Below are positions 1 through 10,602 of a stretch of DNA of 64,000 bases, piece by piece. The notes beneath the pieces were generated by a model. That model ran no database searches, was not told where the DNA came from, and saw only the letters and a program-made list of their open reading frames with translations. Source of the DNA: Meira nashicola (Eukaryota; Basidiomycota; Exobasidiomycetes; Exobasidiales; Brachybasidiaceae); contig BCJU01000002.1 of the NCBI GenBank assembly GCA_001600355.1, positions 1,426,001 through 1,490,000 of the forward strand. Reading direction: 5' to 3'. The translations under genes were made by a program, and so were the position numbers. The first letter of the stretch is position 1, and every line of letters begins with the position of its first letter.

Positions 1-2760
1 TTTGATCAAGCACCTATACTTGCAAGTTTAGTCAATATCAAATTGGCAACAAGAACATGGGGTGGTAGAACAGTTCCGATGGCAGGATTTCCGATTGTGC
101 AATTAGAAAAATATCTTAAAATGTTGGTGATCGATCATAGAAAGTTAATTGCGATATGTGATGAATTTAAAGAAATCACATCTTCTACAACAGGAATCAC
201 ACGTACTGCAAGAGGATATGTTTCTAACAGACATCATCATGCAACTAATCCTTTCGCCCCTTCTGCGATTCCACAAGTTTCAAACGATAAAATTGTGATC
301 AAGAGAAGGGTAACTCGTGTCGTCAGTCCAGGAACGTTGATCGATGAAACTTTTTTGGATCCATTGAGTAGTAATTGGATCGTTAGTGTCGCAAAAGGTA
401 AGAATGAAAACCAATTTGGCTTAGCTTGGTTGGATGTCAGTACGGCAGATTTTGGAACAACAATTTGTCAAGATGAACAAAGCATGCGTGACGAATTGGC
501 TCGATTGAACCCTATTGAAATTGTTCTACAACCGAACGTGTTTACACAAAATAATGAGAACAGCGAAAGAGAATCATCTGATTCTTTGGATTTCGTAATA
601 AAAGATGGACCGCTATGGGAAGCTTTGGATCCAGCAAAGGTGCACATTTCATTTACCTCTTTAGAAGATCAAGCCGGAAATGATTCAGTAATGATGACAA
701 GCGAAGATGAAACAGAAAATTTAGCCGTACAAATCCTTACTGCACATTTACGGACAAGACTTTTAGACTTTTCTATGAATAATGTAGAAGATTGGACAGG
801 ATTGCCGGAAGCAGCAGGAGTGAGCCGTCGTAGACGTGATGATGTGATGACAATTGATGCAAGTACTCTTTCAGCTTTAGAAATAAGTACAACACAAAGA
901 CGTGATGAAGTCGCTTTAAATGCTTTTTCACAATTGAGCACAAAAGGTAGCTTATTATCTCATATTCGAAGAACTGTGACGAAAGGAGGTGCTAGATTAT
1001 TGGCACAATGGCTCACTTCACCAAGCAAATCATTGCCGTTAATTCATCGAAGACAATCTTTAGTTGGACTTTTTCATTACCATGGCTTTATGTCGCACGA
1101 CCTAAGATGGACTTTGAAAAAGCGAGCAGGAGATATTCATCGTGCGCTACAGCGTATATTAACATCACGCAATGATGAACAGGACCTCTTGGAAGTGCGT
1201 GATTTTGCACGATTAAGTGCTGATCTTGTGAAGCAGATCAATACGGAAATCAATCTGGCATCTCCCATTTCAAATCAAGAGAAAGAAGGATGGTCAAAAT
1301 TACAAGATGTAGTTAATGCGTTTGAGGATGTTACCCTTTTGGGTCAAAGATTAGGTGACGCAATCGATGAGAATGTGATTGAGAAACGCCTACGAGCTCA
1401 AGAAGATCGAGCAAGGGAGATGGAACAAAATCTAGCACAAGAAGATGTTTCACGTCCGACTGGTAGTGATCCTTCACCGAAGGGAGTGAGAAAGAAACGT
1501 GCTACTGCTTCCACTCAACAGGATGAAGATCAAGAACAGAATCGAAGATGGGGTCCGCCCTTTGAGCATCTTATTCGACCAAATTCATCGGAGCAATTAA
1601 GTATTTTGACCAAAGAACATCTCATGCTTCGTCGTAAAGCTGCAATTTTACAAAATGAATTACGGGAAAAGTATAGTGAAAAGATTTCATTAAGATTTTT
1701 ATTGGGTCAAGGTTATGTAGTTCATGTGAGTGACGTTCGAGAGACAAGCAAGCTAGCACAAATGGAAGAAGAGATGACGTTAGCATACAAGAGCAAATCT
1801 ACACGTACGTATTATCATTCGCAATTCACACGTATCGGAGGTCGTTTAACAAAGATCGAACAAGAATTACAAGAAAAAGAAGCGGTTGAATTACAACGAT
1901 TACGATTAGAAGTACTGACTGATATGCCAAGAATTAGAAAAAATGCAGCATTAATGCATGAGTTGGACGTATTAGCAGGATTTGCAACATTGGCACAAGA
2001 GTTAAATCTCGTTCGACCTATCGTTCATGGTGGCGATGAGCTAAACATCGAAGGTGGAAGACACTTAGGCGTTGAGCAATCTCTACTACAACCAAAAGGT
2101 AAGGATCAATCTTTAGGTGTCGCAAGACCATTTACGCCGAATGATGTTCTTATGAACGCTCAAAGTCGACTTCACCTAATCACTGGACCAAATATGGGAG
2201 GAAAGAGTACGCTTTTGCGTATGGTTGCTATCATTGCCATTTTAGCACAAGTTGGAAGCTTTGTGCCTGCAAAGAGTTGTTCGATTGGTGTAATTGATCA
2301 AATTTTCTCAAGAATTGGTGCTCATGATGCAATTCATGCCGATCGATCAACATTTATGGTAGAAATGTTGGAAGTTGCTCAATTTTTAAAGAGGAGCACT
2401 AAACGTAGCTTAATCGTTTGTGATGAACTTGGTCGTGGAACTTCTTATACAGCCGGAACAGCTTTAGCCTATGCAACAGCTCATCAATTAGTTGCCGATA
2501 TTCAATGCAAATGTTTATTCGCAACTCATTTACACGGAATTGCCGATTTACTTGAAGGAGAAGAAGGAGTGAATTATTTTTGCACAGATTTGGAAAAGAC
2601 TAAAGATGGAAGTGTGCGATTTTCACATCGTATTCGACCTGGACTCAATCGAGAGTCACATGGCTTAGATATTGCCAAATTAGCAGGAATGCCAGAAAAG
2701 GTATTGGAAAAGGCAAGCACAACTTTAACACACTTACAAGCATTAGAGAAACACACATAA
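1..2760 (+). CDS. MSH1: Mitochondrial DNA mismatch repair protein MSH1 (5' truncated by window edge)
   Basis: The reading frame is open from base 1, so the N-terminus lies outside the window; about 919 residues are visible. The first residues form the end of the MutS mismatch-recognition domain (PMAGFP, then a KMLV helix), which is closer to bacterial MutS and yeast Msh1 than to the nuclear MSH proteins. The C-terminal ATPase has the Walker A GPNMGGKST at about residue 730, the STFMVEM segment and the Walker B/signature DELGRGTS near 808. The known family role is recognition of mismatches in mitochondrial DNA. A charged, Lys/Arg-rich insertion coded at about 1450-1560 interrupts the lever/clamp region and is probably a lineage-specific loop. 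The gene is convergent with the uracil phosphoribosyltransferase gene, 113 bp away. Assignment to MSH1 rather than another MSH rests on the bacterial-like N-terminal block; the mitochondrial targeting signal is not visible. Confidence 0.88.
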   Translation, partial: FDQAPILASLVNIKLATRTWGGRTVPMAGFPIVQLEKYLKMLVIDHRKLIAICDEFKEITSSTTGITRTARGYVSNRHHHATNPFAPSAIPQVSNDKIVIKRRVTRVVSPGTLIDETFLDPLSSNWIVSVAKGKNENQFGLAWLDVSTADFGTTICQDEQSMRDELARLNPIEIVLQPNVFTQNNENSERESSDSLDFVIKDGPLWEALDPAKVHISFTSLEDQAGNDSVMMTSEDETENLAVQILTAHLRTRLLDFSMNNVEDWTGLPEAAGVSRRRRDDVMTIDASTLSALEISTTQRRDEVALNAFSQLSTKGSLLSHIRRTVTKGGARLLAQWLTSPSKSLPLIHRRQSLVGLFHYHGFMSHDLRWTLKKRAGDIHRALQRILTSRNDEQDLLEVRDFARLSADLVKQINTEINLASPISNQEKEGWSKLQDVVNAFEDVTLLGQRLGDAIDENVIEKRLRAQEDRAREMEQNLAQEDVSRPTGSDPSPKGVRKKRATASTQQDEDQEQNRRWGPPFEHLIRPNSSEQLSILTKEHLMLRRKAAILQNELREKYSEKISLRFLLGQGYVVHVSDVRETSKLAQMEEEMTLAYKSKSTRTYYHSQFTRIGGRLTKIEQELQEKEAVELQRLRLEVLTDMPRIRKNAALMHELDVLAGFATLAQELNLVRPIVHGGDELNIEGGRHLGVEQSLLQPKGKDQSLGVARPFTPNDVLMNAQSRLHLITGPNMGGKSTLLRMVAIIAILAQVGSFVPAKSCSIGVIDQIFSRIGAHDAIHADRSTFMVEMLEVAQFLKRSTKRSLIVCDELGRGTSYTAGTALAYATAHQLVADIQCKCLFATHLHGIADLLEGEEGVNYFCTDLEKTKDGSVRFSHRIRPGLNRESHGLDIAKLAGMPEKVLEKASTTLTHLQALEKHT

Positions 2761-2873
2761 AAGATACCCTTAGCAAATGCAATTTTCCGAATTGTTTGTA
2801 ATTTTAATGAATGATGTGCTAATGTACGAATATGATTTTGTGCTGTATGATTGTGCCTTTTTTTGGCAAGTGA

Positions 2874-3698
<825 letters not shown>

Positions 3699-3823
3699 CT
3701 AAATTGGATTATGATACGATAACGCGGGAACTGGGCCGTGGCTTCTTTCCCCGTTCGCACTCTATTCTTTTAATTACTTGTACAAGTTTCTCTCACGATG
3801 ATTTGGTATACTATACATATGTA

Positions 3824-6800
3824 TCATCTATGACGATCGTCATATCGTCTTCCAAAGAAGGATGAATGAGGGGAAGGAAGGGTTGGCGGAGGTGTTCGAC
3901 GATCAAAAGGCTGCCTTTGCATCGATTCAGGTAAAGAATTCTCACCCGTTCGACTTTGCATGGAATTTCGATATGATCCTTGATCCATATAATGTCTTTG
4001 AGAAGCAGTCAAAGGAGAATGATGAGTCGTTTGTGAAGGTGGAGGTGGTGGGGTAGGAGAAGTGGCATGAAGTGAACTTTGATGTGATCGAATATGAAGT
4101 GAATCATCACGGCTATATCGTCCTGAATCATATACTTCTGATGATCGCCGTAAATTGGATTGTCCTCTTGAATCATATTCGGGATATCCGTAAGAGGAAT
4201 TTGGACGAGGATATTCTGATCCTGGACGTGAATATTCTGATGTTGGGCGTGAATATTCAAGATTTGCTGGACGCGAAGGTGGGTACGGTTGTCGTGATGC
4301 AAATCGTTGGTCTGGTGTAGCTGAAGAAGGCGGAGGCGGCATCATTGATGCTCGTGGATCGTCTCTAATACTCGATTGAGCTCGAGGAATAGCTGACGAT
4401 TCATAAGCGAATTGTGCATGTCCACCACGCCACTCTTGCTCCAACTCTCTCCTACTCGGCGGTAAATCTGGGATACCTCTACTACTTGAAACATTTTCGT
4501 ATCGGGAAGGAATACTTTCGTATTCTCTTTGCTGATATCGATTAGGCGGAATTGAGGTGAATGTAGTCGGCGATCGAACGGCTGGATATCTTGACGTTGG
4601 CTCTAAGCTCTGATGACGGGCTTCAGCACTTCGATACGCATTGTCCATACGTGCAACGCCGTACGGTTGAGAGGCATAGTGGCCTTCTCTTGACGGTAAT
4701 CGAACTTGCTCGTAAGGGGACGTTGATCGATATGGAGGTTGAACTTGCTGCGAGTAGTTCGTGGACGGAGGAGGCTGTTCATTTCCAAACCACTCTTGCG
4801 CTGATGCACGTCTTGCACTTCGAGCGGAATTTACATCACTATCAGCATTCAACAATGAATTAATATTTAAACCAGAACGTGCAGAAGGTTCTTGTATTAG
4901 TTCCGCATGCACTTCAGGCTCAACGATTGGTGGAACAGAAGAATGCAAGCTCGGTGGCTCGCTGGTCGAAAGCAATGCCCTTCTTTGCATCATCTTATCA
5001 GCAGCTTCAATTCGTTCTTCCAATGGCTTACCTGCTTGCTCGTTTGCCAAGCTAATTGCCTCAACAAAATCTGCTTCTTTTTCGTTACGTGCAAAGTAAT
5101 TCCTAGCTTGAGCAGCCGATTTGGTAGATAAATTTTGAGCAACACTGTCCCAATCTTTTCCATTGATTGAAAGCGATCGCAAAAATTGAGTTCGTTCGGC
5201 AACTGACCAATACGATGATGTTGGTTGACGAATACGTTGCTTGGTATTGGGATCGTCAACAGATGTTTTCATAACCCCTCCTGCCAACATGGATTCATCC
5301 ACAGTAGCTCCTTGCTGTATCGGAATGACTAGGTCTACATTTGACTCGACTACACCCTTTGCACGAGCTCCACGAGGTCGCTTTGTGGTAGGCGCTGTAC
5401 CATCAATCGATTTACCGGAAGATATTTGCGTGTTGCTAAGATCGGAATCATTCGAGCCTTTCATCCCGGACATCTGCTTGCGTTGATTTTGTGCACTACG
5501 GCCACGACCAGCAGCATTGGTCGAACGACGAGCTGAGGCAGGTGTAGCATTCGGTGAAACAGGAGTGGTGGGCGATGCATCATCTTCGTCGATAGCCGAT
5601 GAGACCGGTCCTTCAACTGTTGCAGCTTTCAAATCTGCCATTAAAGCACTTCCACGACCCTTCTTGGGTTTAACCAGACGGGTTTTTCGCCTTCGATCAC
5701 GATTGCGTGAATTTAATAATGCCTTGTAATCATGGCCATCTTCTTTCTTTGTCAAGTAGTAGTATGCGACACATTGAGCAGTTGTTTTTTCCGGTAAGGA
5801 AGCGGCAATTTTGCCAAATTGTTTTGGGAATAGCGCGTATCGTCTGGCAAAGATTGTCATTTCTTCTTCCGACCAAAAGTCTGGATCGAAATCGGATTCA
5901 TAGAATGCCTTTGGATCGGCTACAAATCCGTTATCGTCATCATATATACTTTTACCCCATCCCTTGTCCTTGGTTCCAAGATACAACTCTCCTCCATCAT
6001 CTTCTTGCTCAATATCCCTCAATCCATTAGCCACTGCTGAAGACCATCTATCCAAAATCATGTCTGGTTCAACTGCAGTGGTACGTGCAGCACGCATACT
6101 GGGATCTTGCATGTCTGCACTCTCTAGAGAAGCCAAAATTTCTAAAAATTCTGCCTCTGATCTTACAGCATCCCCAAAACCTACCAATCCTCCGCTGCTT
6201 TGCGTGTTCCTTCGATTGGAGCGAGTCATTGAATTTCCTGAAGAAGGTAAAATTGTAGAGGTCGGTGCATTCGATTGGATGGAAGAGAGCATCTGTCCAC
6301 TTTTCGCAGATGAATTTGTCGATGACATTGTAATGCTTCGGCGATGACCACCCTCTTCATTATCAGTGATCGTTGCGGATATCCGATCTACTACGACATT
6401 TGCGTTTGCCTGATGGGAGGATGGAACGTCTACTGAAGTCTTTTCAACCATTACGGTATCTTTGTCCCCGTTTGAGAGTGAGATGTCGGTCTTTTCAATT
6501 TGAGTATCAGCAGATTGAGACATGCCTTCTCCTTCTTCCTTCAAGTTATCGAGCAAGTTAGGTCCAGTAGAATCTTCCAAGTCGTTTTCATTTTGTCGTG
6601 CATCTTCGATATTGTCCAAACGATCACAATGCAATCGCCATCGTTTGTGTAATTTTTTGTATGTATCGCGTAAACGTTGAGTTTTGGTGGACATTTTCTT
6701 TCGATGTTTCTGTAATCGTAATGTCAGCCGAGCATGCATTTGTTCACTCATTTCTGTGCCAACTTTTCGAGGGAGATCTAATTCAGCAATGCTTAATTGG

Positions 6801-7216
6801 CCCCGAAACACAGGTTTGTTTTCTGTCGCATTGGCTGACTTTGCAATTTTTAGATTTGTCTGAATAACATCTGTCCAAATTGTATGAGATTTGCTGTTGG
6901 TTTCCATTTCTATGTCATTCTTTCGTTTTGCATTGATGATTCGAACTAGATGTATTTTCATCGGTTCCTCAGTCTTTGTTCGAAGTGAAGACCTTGGCTT
7001 TTCTTCTATTACAGTAGGCACAATTTTCTCAACGCTGTTATTGTTATTTTCTACCTCCATCTCATCAGCTTTACCGTTGGTAATGGTTGGAACCTCTTCT
7101 ACATTTTGTATCTCTTCAGGTTGTTCGATGATTGTATCCCCATTCACTTCATCTTTTGCAGTTTCTACTTGAATAGGAGGAGGTCCATCCTCTCTAATTG
7201 TATTTTCAATTTCCAT
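3824..7216 (-). CDS. SNT1/NCoR-like corepressor with two SANT domains
   Basis: A 1130-residue, largely disordered protein with two SANT/Myb-like domains. The first, at about residues 440-495, contains DFWSEEEMTIFARRYALFP and KTTAQCVAYYYLTKK, typical of the SANT1 domain of SMRT/NCoR and yeast Snt1. The second, at about 665-715, contains SSYWSVAERTQFLRSL and AAQARNYFARN. Between them lie basic (RDRRRKTRLVKPKKGRG) and Ser/Thr/Pro-rich stretches. The C-terminal third is rich in Ser, Pro, Tyr and Arg. The expected role is scaffold of a SET3/HDAC-type histone deacetylase complex. A helical basic segment around 165-205 may be the deacetylase-binding region (inference). The single exon starts at the ATG at 7216 and is divergent from the AYR1-like gene. 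Other SANT proteins are possible, but the widely spaced SANT pair favours SNT1. Confidence 0.75.
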   Translation of the reverse strand: MEIENTIREDGPPPIQVETAKDEVNGDTIIEQPEEIQNVEEVPTITNGKADEMEVENNNNSVEKIVPTVIEEKPRSSLRTKTEEPMKIHLVRIINAKRKNDIEMETNSKSHTIWTDVIQTNLKIAKSANATENKPVFRGQLSIAELDLPRKVGTEMSEQMHARLTLRLQKHRKKMSTKTQRLRDTYKKLHKRWRLHCDRLDNIEDARQNENDLEDSTGPNLLDNLKEEGEGMSQSADTQIEKTDISLSNGDKDTVMVEKTSVDVPSSHQANANVVVDRISATITDNEEGGHRRSITMSSTNSSAKSGQMLSSIQSNAPTSTILPSSGNSMTRSNRRNTQSSGGLVGFGDAVRSEAEFLEILASLESADMQDPSMRAARTTAVEPDMILDRWSSAVANGLRDIEQEDDGGELYLGTKDKGWGKSIYDDDNGFVADPKAFYESDFDPDFWSEEEMTIFARRYALFPKQFGKIAASLPEKTTAQCVAYYYLTKKEDGHDYKALLNSRNRDRRRKTRLVKPKKGRGSALMADLKAATVEGPVSSAIDEDDASPTTPVSPNATPASARRSTNAAGRGRSAQNQRKQMSGMKGSNDSDLSNTQISSGKSIDGTAPTTKRPRGARAKGVVESNVDLVIPIQQGATVDESMLAGGVMKTSVDDPNTKQRIRQPTSSYWSVAERTQFLRSLSINGKDWDSVAQNLSTKSAAQARNYFARNEKEADFVEAISLANEQAGKPLEERIEAADKMMQRRALLSTSEPPSLHSSVPPIVEPEVHAELIQEPSARSGLNINSLLNADSDVNSARSARRASAQEWFGNEQPPPSTNYSQQVQPPYRSTSPYEQVRLPSREGHYASQPYGVARMDNAYRSAEARHQSLEPTSRYPAVRSPTTFTSIPPNRYQQREYESIPSRYENVSSSRGIPDLPPSRRELEQEWRGGHAQFAYESSAIPRAQSSIRDDPRASMMPPPPSSATPDQRFASRQPYPPSRPANLEYSRPTSEYSRPGSEYPRPNSSYGYPEYDSRGQSNLRRSSEVYDSGRYSRDDSLHIRSHQSSLHATSPTPPPPPSQTTHHSPLTASQRHYMDQGSYRNSMQSRTGENSLPESMQRQPFDRRTPPPTLPSPHSSFFGRRYDDRHR

Positions 7217-7362
7217 CTTTTGTTCATATCCCTTTCATATTGTGCAAATAGAATATGATGATGGTTTTCTTGACAGGAACAGAAGCATCCACGCATAACG
7301 CATTTTCATCTACATTTTCATCTTTTCCATCTGTAGTCTATGTACTTAATTATAACACGCGT

Positions 7363-7381
7363 TACGCCCAACAAGGGCGTA
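7363..7381. promoter_or_regulatory. Perfect 7-bp dyad in divergent promoter
   Basis: TACGCCC and GGGCGTA arms are separated by AACAA. The dyad lies in the 323-bp spacer between the start codons of the SNT1-like gene (7216, minus) and the AYR1-like gene (7540, plus), 147 and 159 bp from them. The spacer contains further GC-rich words (ACGCGTTACG, TGCGCCGTGC) in an otherwise AT-rich stretch. It may be a symmetric binding site serving one or both promoters; function is inference. Confidence 0.35.
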
Positions 7382-7539
7382 CATTCTGTGTAATGCGCCG
7401 TGCAGTGCGGCTTGCGCCCACAATCTGGTGTCAGTAGCGGCTATTCGATTGACTCACATCCGATTGCATTGAACGTGGGGAAGTTTCAAGAAGACCATCA
7501 TCGAACAACATACTCGCAACACCACAACAATCGCAAAAG

Positions 7540-8466
7540 ATGTCATCTCAAAAGACTGTAGTTTTCGTAACTGGTTCAACAGAAGGTGGAATTGGTGGTT
7601 CAATTTGTACGGAATACGCACAAAATGGTGCGATCGTATATGCAGGAGTACGTAAATTGGAAGCATTAGGAAGTTTATCAGAAGATAAAAGGATTCATCC
7701 GATAATTATTGATGTAACGAAAGAAGAAACAATTATATCAGCAGTTAAGAAAATTATTGATGAAGTTGGTCAAATTGATATTTTAGTCAATAATGCTGGA
7801 GTGAATGCAGCCGCCGGTTTGGCAATTCAAGTTCCGATTGAAAAGTACAGACAGACTTTTGAAGTGAATGTGAGTAGTTTCATCCTGTGATGGAAAGTGT
7901 TTTTCTCTCATAATGTTTCTTTTTGGTCTTTATTGTAGTACTTTGGTCTAATTCGTGTAACGCAAGAAGTTGCAATTCATATGGCAAAACGTAATAAAGG
8001 AGCAATTGTGAACATTGGTTCAGTTTCAGGCTTTATACAATCACCTTTAACGGCAGCTTATTCGAATTCAAAAGCTGCAGTTCATAGTTTAAGTGACGTT
8101 TTACGTGTTGAACTTGCACCTTTAGGTATTCATGTTTTATGTGTTGCTCCGGGAAAGATTAAAAGTGGATTTGGAAAACAAGCATTAGAAACTGCAACTT
8201 ATCCTTCACCTGATTCACCATTTTATGGTGCAAAAGATGCAATCAGAGCAAGAGCAAATTATAGTCAAGAAGGTAAATCTACCCCATCATCAGAACTGGC
8301 AAAAGCTATAAGATCTTCTTTAGCTACTCCAGCTTGGAGAAGAAGATCTTATTTGACTTATGGCGAACAATCAACACTTATTTGGTTGGTTTCATTCTTT
8401 CCACCTTTTTTGAGAGATTTCTTATTAACGAGAAGATTCAAATTAAACACGATTGCTTCCAAATAA
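7540..8466 (+). CDS. Short-chain dehydrogenase, AYR1-like (1-acyl-dihydroxyacetone-phosphate reductase type)
   Basis: Two exons, 7540-7869 and 7939-8466, give 285 residues; the 69-nt intron begins GTGAGT and ends TTGTAG. Exon 2 starts in frame with YFGLIRV, completing the Rossmann fold. Classical SDR motifs are present: cofactor loop TGSTEGGIG near residue 11, NNAG, Ser138, and catalytic Tyr151/Lys155 in YSNSK. The GGIG form of the glycine motif and the hydrophobic C-terminus (STLIWLVSFFPPFLRD) resemble yeast Ayr1, an NADPH-dependent reductase of lipid droplets and ER that makes lysophosphatidic acid precursors. The tail fits membrane or lipid-droplet association. Substrate is inferred from family resemblance only. 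The stop codon is 60 bp from that of the convergent UNC93-like gene. Confidence 0.82.
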
Positions 8467-8526
8467 AATATGTTACGAATTACAGAAAGGGGGTGGGATT
8501 TTTTGCAATTTTTATATTGTCCGTTT

Positions 8527-10077
8527 TTATACGCCCAATGAGATACCTTCTTCTTTTTCCATTTGACGTAATTGAGCTGGAACGACTCCTGTTCTTTCAA
8601 TAGCTTCTTCTGCTGCTTTTTTAACTTCTTGTTCACGACCAGGTGCAGTAATTTCTGTAAGAGGGTTCGTACTTTCTGTTACTCTAAACATTAAAACAGG
8701 CAAAGCAAACACCAAACCAGCTGCACAAACTGCCCAAGTGACTGCCAAGATTGTCATATAAGGTACACTTGCCGAATCCATTGCATAACCCGTTGCACCA
8801 CCGGCAGATTGAATTGATTTATAAAATCCAGCCAAGAATGCTAATTTGGACATATCATTGGAAAAAGCGCCCATTAAAGCATAAGCAAAAGATTGCCAAA
8901 GGGCATCAAAGAATCCACCAAAAGCGTACAAGAGAGCAGGTCCAGCATATCTTCTAGATGGTAAAATGTCAATAGGATCACGTACACTTCCTAAACTTGC
9001 AATCACATCAGAACGTGAATATTGAATTTGTTTAGCATATGAACCACCCCAAACTGCCCATAAAACTAGAAATACGACTCCCCAACCGATCCAAATACGT
9101 TTTGGTCTTGATAAACTTTTTGAATCTAAAACGAAAGAGAACATATAAGCTGCTACCATTTGTGCCATCCAATATAACATCGAATTGAGTGAACGTGCAC
9201 GAAGGGTGAATAAAGGAGCATTATAATCTTGTTGTTGCCATGTATAAAATAAATTTGATCCAAAGAATAAAGGGAATAAAAATATTACCCAATAATCCGT
9301 TTTTACCAAACGATATAATCCAATAAATTCTTTTTTCCATGTCGTATGTGGTGGAACGTAAACACGAGTGCCATCAGATCGAATCATAGAAGAAGGCGCT
9401 TTTAAAAGTGAAGCACAACAAGCTCCTAATAATGTTAAAACCAAAAAGGCAACATAAACACCATCACTAAGAGTTGAAGCAGTTGAATTATACGTTAAAC
9501 CTAATTCGATTGCACTTCCGATAACTGCACCAAGATTAAAAATTACCCAAACTAATGCGAACGCTTTTGATTTATCTTGTTCAAGTGGATAACTTAGCAT
9601 AACTGCTCCTTGAGCTGACCAAAACAAAGAAGCACAAAAACCCAAAATTGCACCTGCTGCGATAACGAAACCTTCATTTCTGGTATGATTATAACATAAA
9701 AAAGAAGCAATATAAAGTGGATAACCACATGCTCCTAAAAATAAAGTTAAACGAGTACCAAGTTTATTGTGAAATGTACCGATAAAAGATGATGTTCCAG
9801 CAAATACTGCATTTAAAGCAGTATTTGATTTTGATGAAACTTTTGGATCTAATTGACCTCCTCCTCCTATTCCACTTAAAGCATTAAACATACCCGGACA
9901 TAAAAAGCAACAAAATCCAATTAATGCGATTTGAGACATTGGATTACCATAAAATCCTTTTATTTTTCCAATTGCTGTTCTTGGTTGTTGTTGTTGTTGT
10001 GAACTTTCAATGATTGGCGCTTCCTTGCCATCAGAGCTGGCATCATTATCGCCATTAAGCTTTTCCGAGATTGACAT
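8527..10077 (-). CDS. UNC93-like major facilitator superfamily membrane protein
   Basis: A polytopic membrane protein of 516 residues from the ATG at 10077 (MSISEKLNG). About eleven to twelve hydrophobic segments are visible, beginning with IALIGFCCFLCPGMFNALSG, followed by the Gly-rich loop GIGGGGQLDP. The helices GILGF/SAQGAVMLSYP and the order of segments match the UNC93/DUF895 branch of the MFS found widely in fungi. Substrates of this branch are mostly unknown; animal UNC93 proteins act as trafficking or channel-regulatory subunits. A poly-Gln run (QQQQ) lies in the N-terminal cytosolic part and the C-terminus is charged. An in-frame upstream ATG at 10125 would add 16 hydrophobic residues and is less likely. 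Single exon. Confidence 0.8.
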   Translation of the reverse strand: MSISEKLNGDNDASSDGKEAPIIESSQQQQQPRTAIGKIKGFYGNPMSQIALIGFCCFLCPGMFNALSGIGGGGQLDPKVSSKSNTALNAVFAGTSSFIGTFHNKLGTRLTLFLGACGYPLYIASFLCYNHTRNEGFVIAAGAILGFCASLFWSAQGAVMLSYPLEQDKSKAFALVWVIFNLGAVIGSAIELGLTYNSTASTLSDGVYVAFLVLTLLGACCASLLKAPSSMIRSDGTRVYVPPHTTWKKEFIGLYRLVKTDYWVIFLFPLFFGSNLFYTWQQQDYNAPLFTLRARSLNSMLYWMAQMVAAYMFSFVLDSKSLSRPKRIWIGWGVVFLVLWAVWGGSYAKQIQYSRSDVIASLGSVRDPIDILPSRRYAGPALLYAFGGFFDALWQSFAYALMGAFSNDMSKLAFLAGFYKSIQSAGGATGYAMDSASVPYMTILAVTWAVCAAGLVFALPVLMFRVTESTNPLTEITAPGREQEVKKAAEEAIERTGVVPAQLRQMEKEEGISLGV

Positions 10078-10602
10078 GATTAAAGAATGATTGATGGAAG
10101 AAAGAAGGAAAGTGAAAAGGGGCAAAAAGCGTCAACCATGAGAAGCGGGTAATTACCTATGTATGTACTTGCAGGCACAAAATGAAATAATAAGGTGTGT
10201 TTTGTGTGGGAATATTGTGTCGAACGATCTTGTGTTGAATATATTTTTTTAAACTTTTGACTGCTAAAATACCTTTATCTTTATCCCCACTCTTACTTTT
10301 TTTAATTTTTAATGCAGGTTCCTGCCCTACAAACTCCGCGCAGAACGCTAAAGTTCTAGCGTTTGCACTCACAAGACCTATGTAAGACCACATGATTTCA
10401 TCCCCTTTTTTTTTCGGCGATATGGCCGTCAGATTATGCATTTCAATTGCTTCATGCAGATGCTATCCAAAAGATGCACACAGGAAATTGCCGTTAAAGA
10501 TGCATCTTATTCATTCTTGAAACAAAAACAAGTGATTGAAAAGGAGCAGTGTGATATACAATACATAGAAAAAAAGAGAGAAAAAAGCTTAGAAAAGACA
10601 AA
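10078..10602. other. Intergenic: upstream of UNC93-like gene, downstream of RING gene
   Basis: No gene supported. Contains a 7-bp perfect inverted repeat (AACGCTA / TAGCGTT, 10344-10363, 6-nt loop) next to CCGCGCAG, in AT-rich surroundings, about 270 bp upstream of the UNC93-like start. The distal end is the A/T-rich 3' flank of the RING gene. Confidence 0.4.

Noticed and set aside
10078..10125. Upstream ATG of the UNC93-like protein at 10125
   Set aside because: It would add a hydrophobic 16-residue leader before a hydrophilic N-terminus; the ATG at 10077 gives the usual cytosolic start. Not fully excluded.
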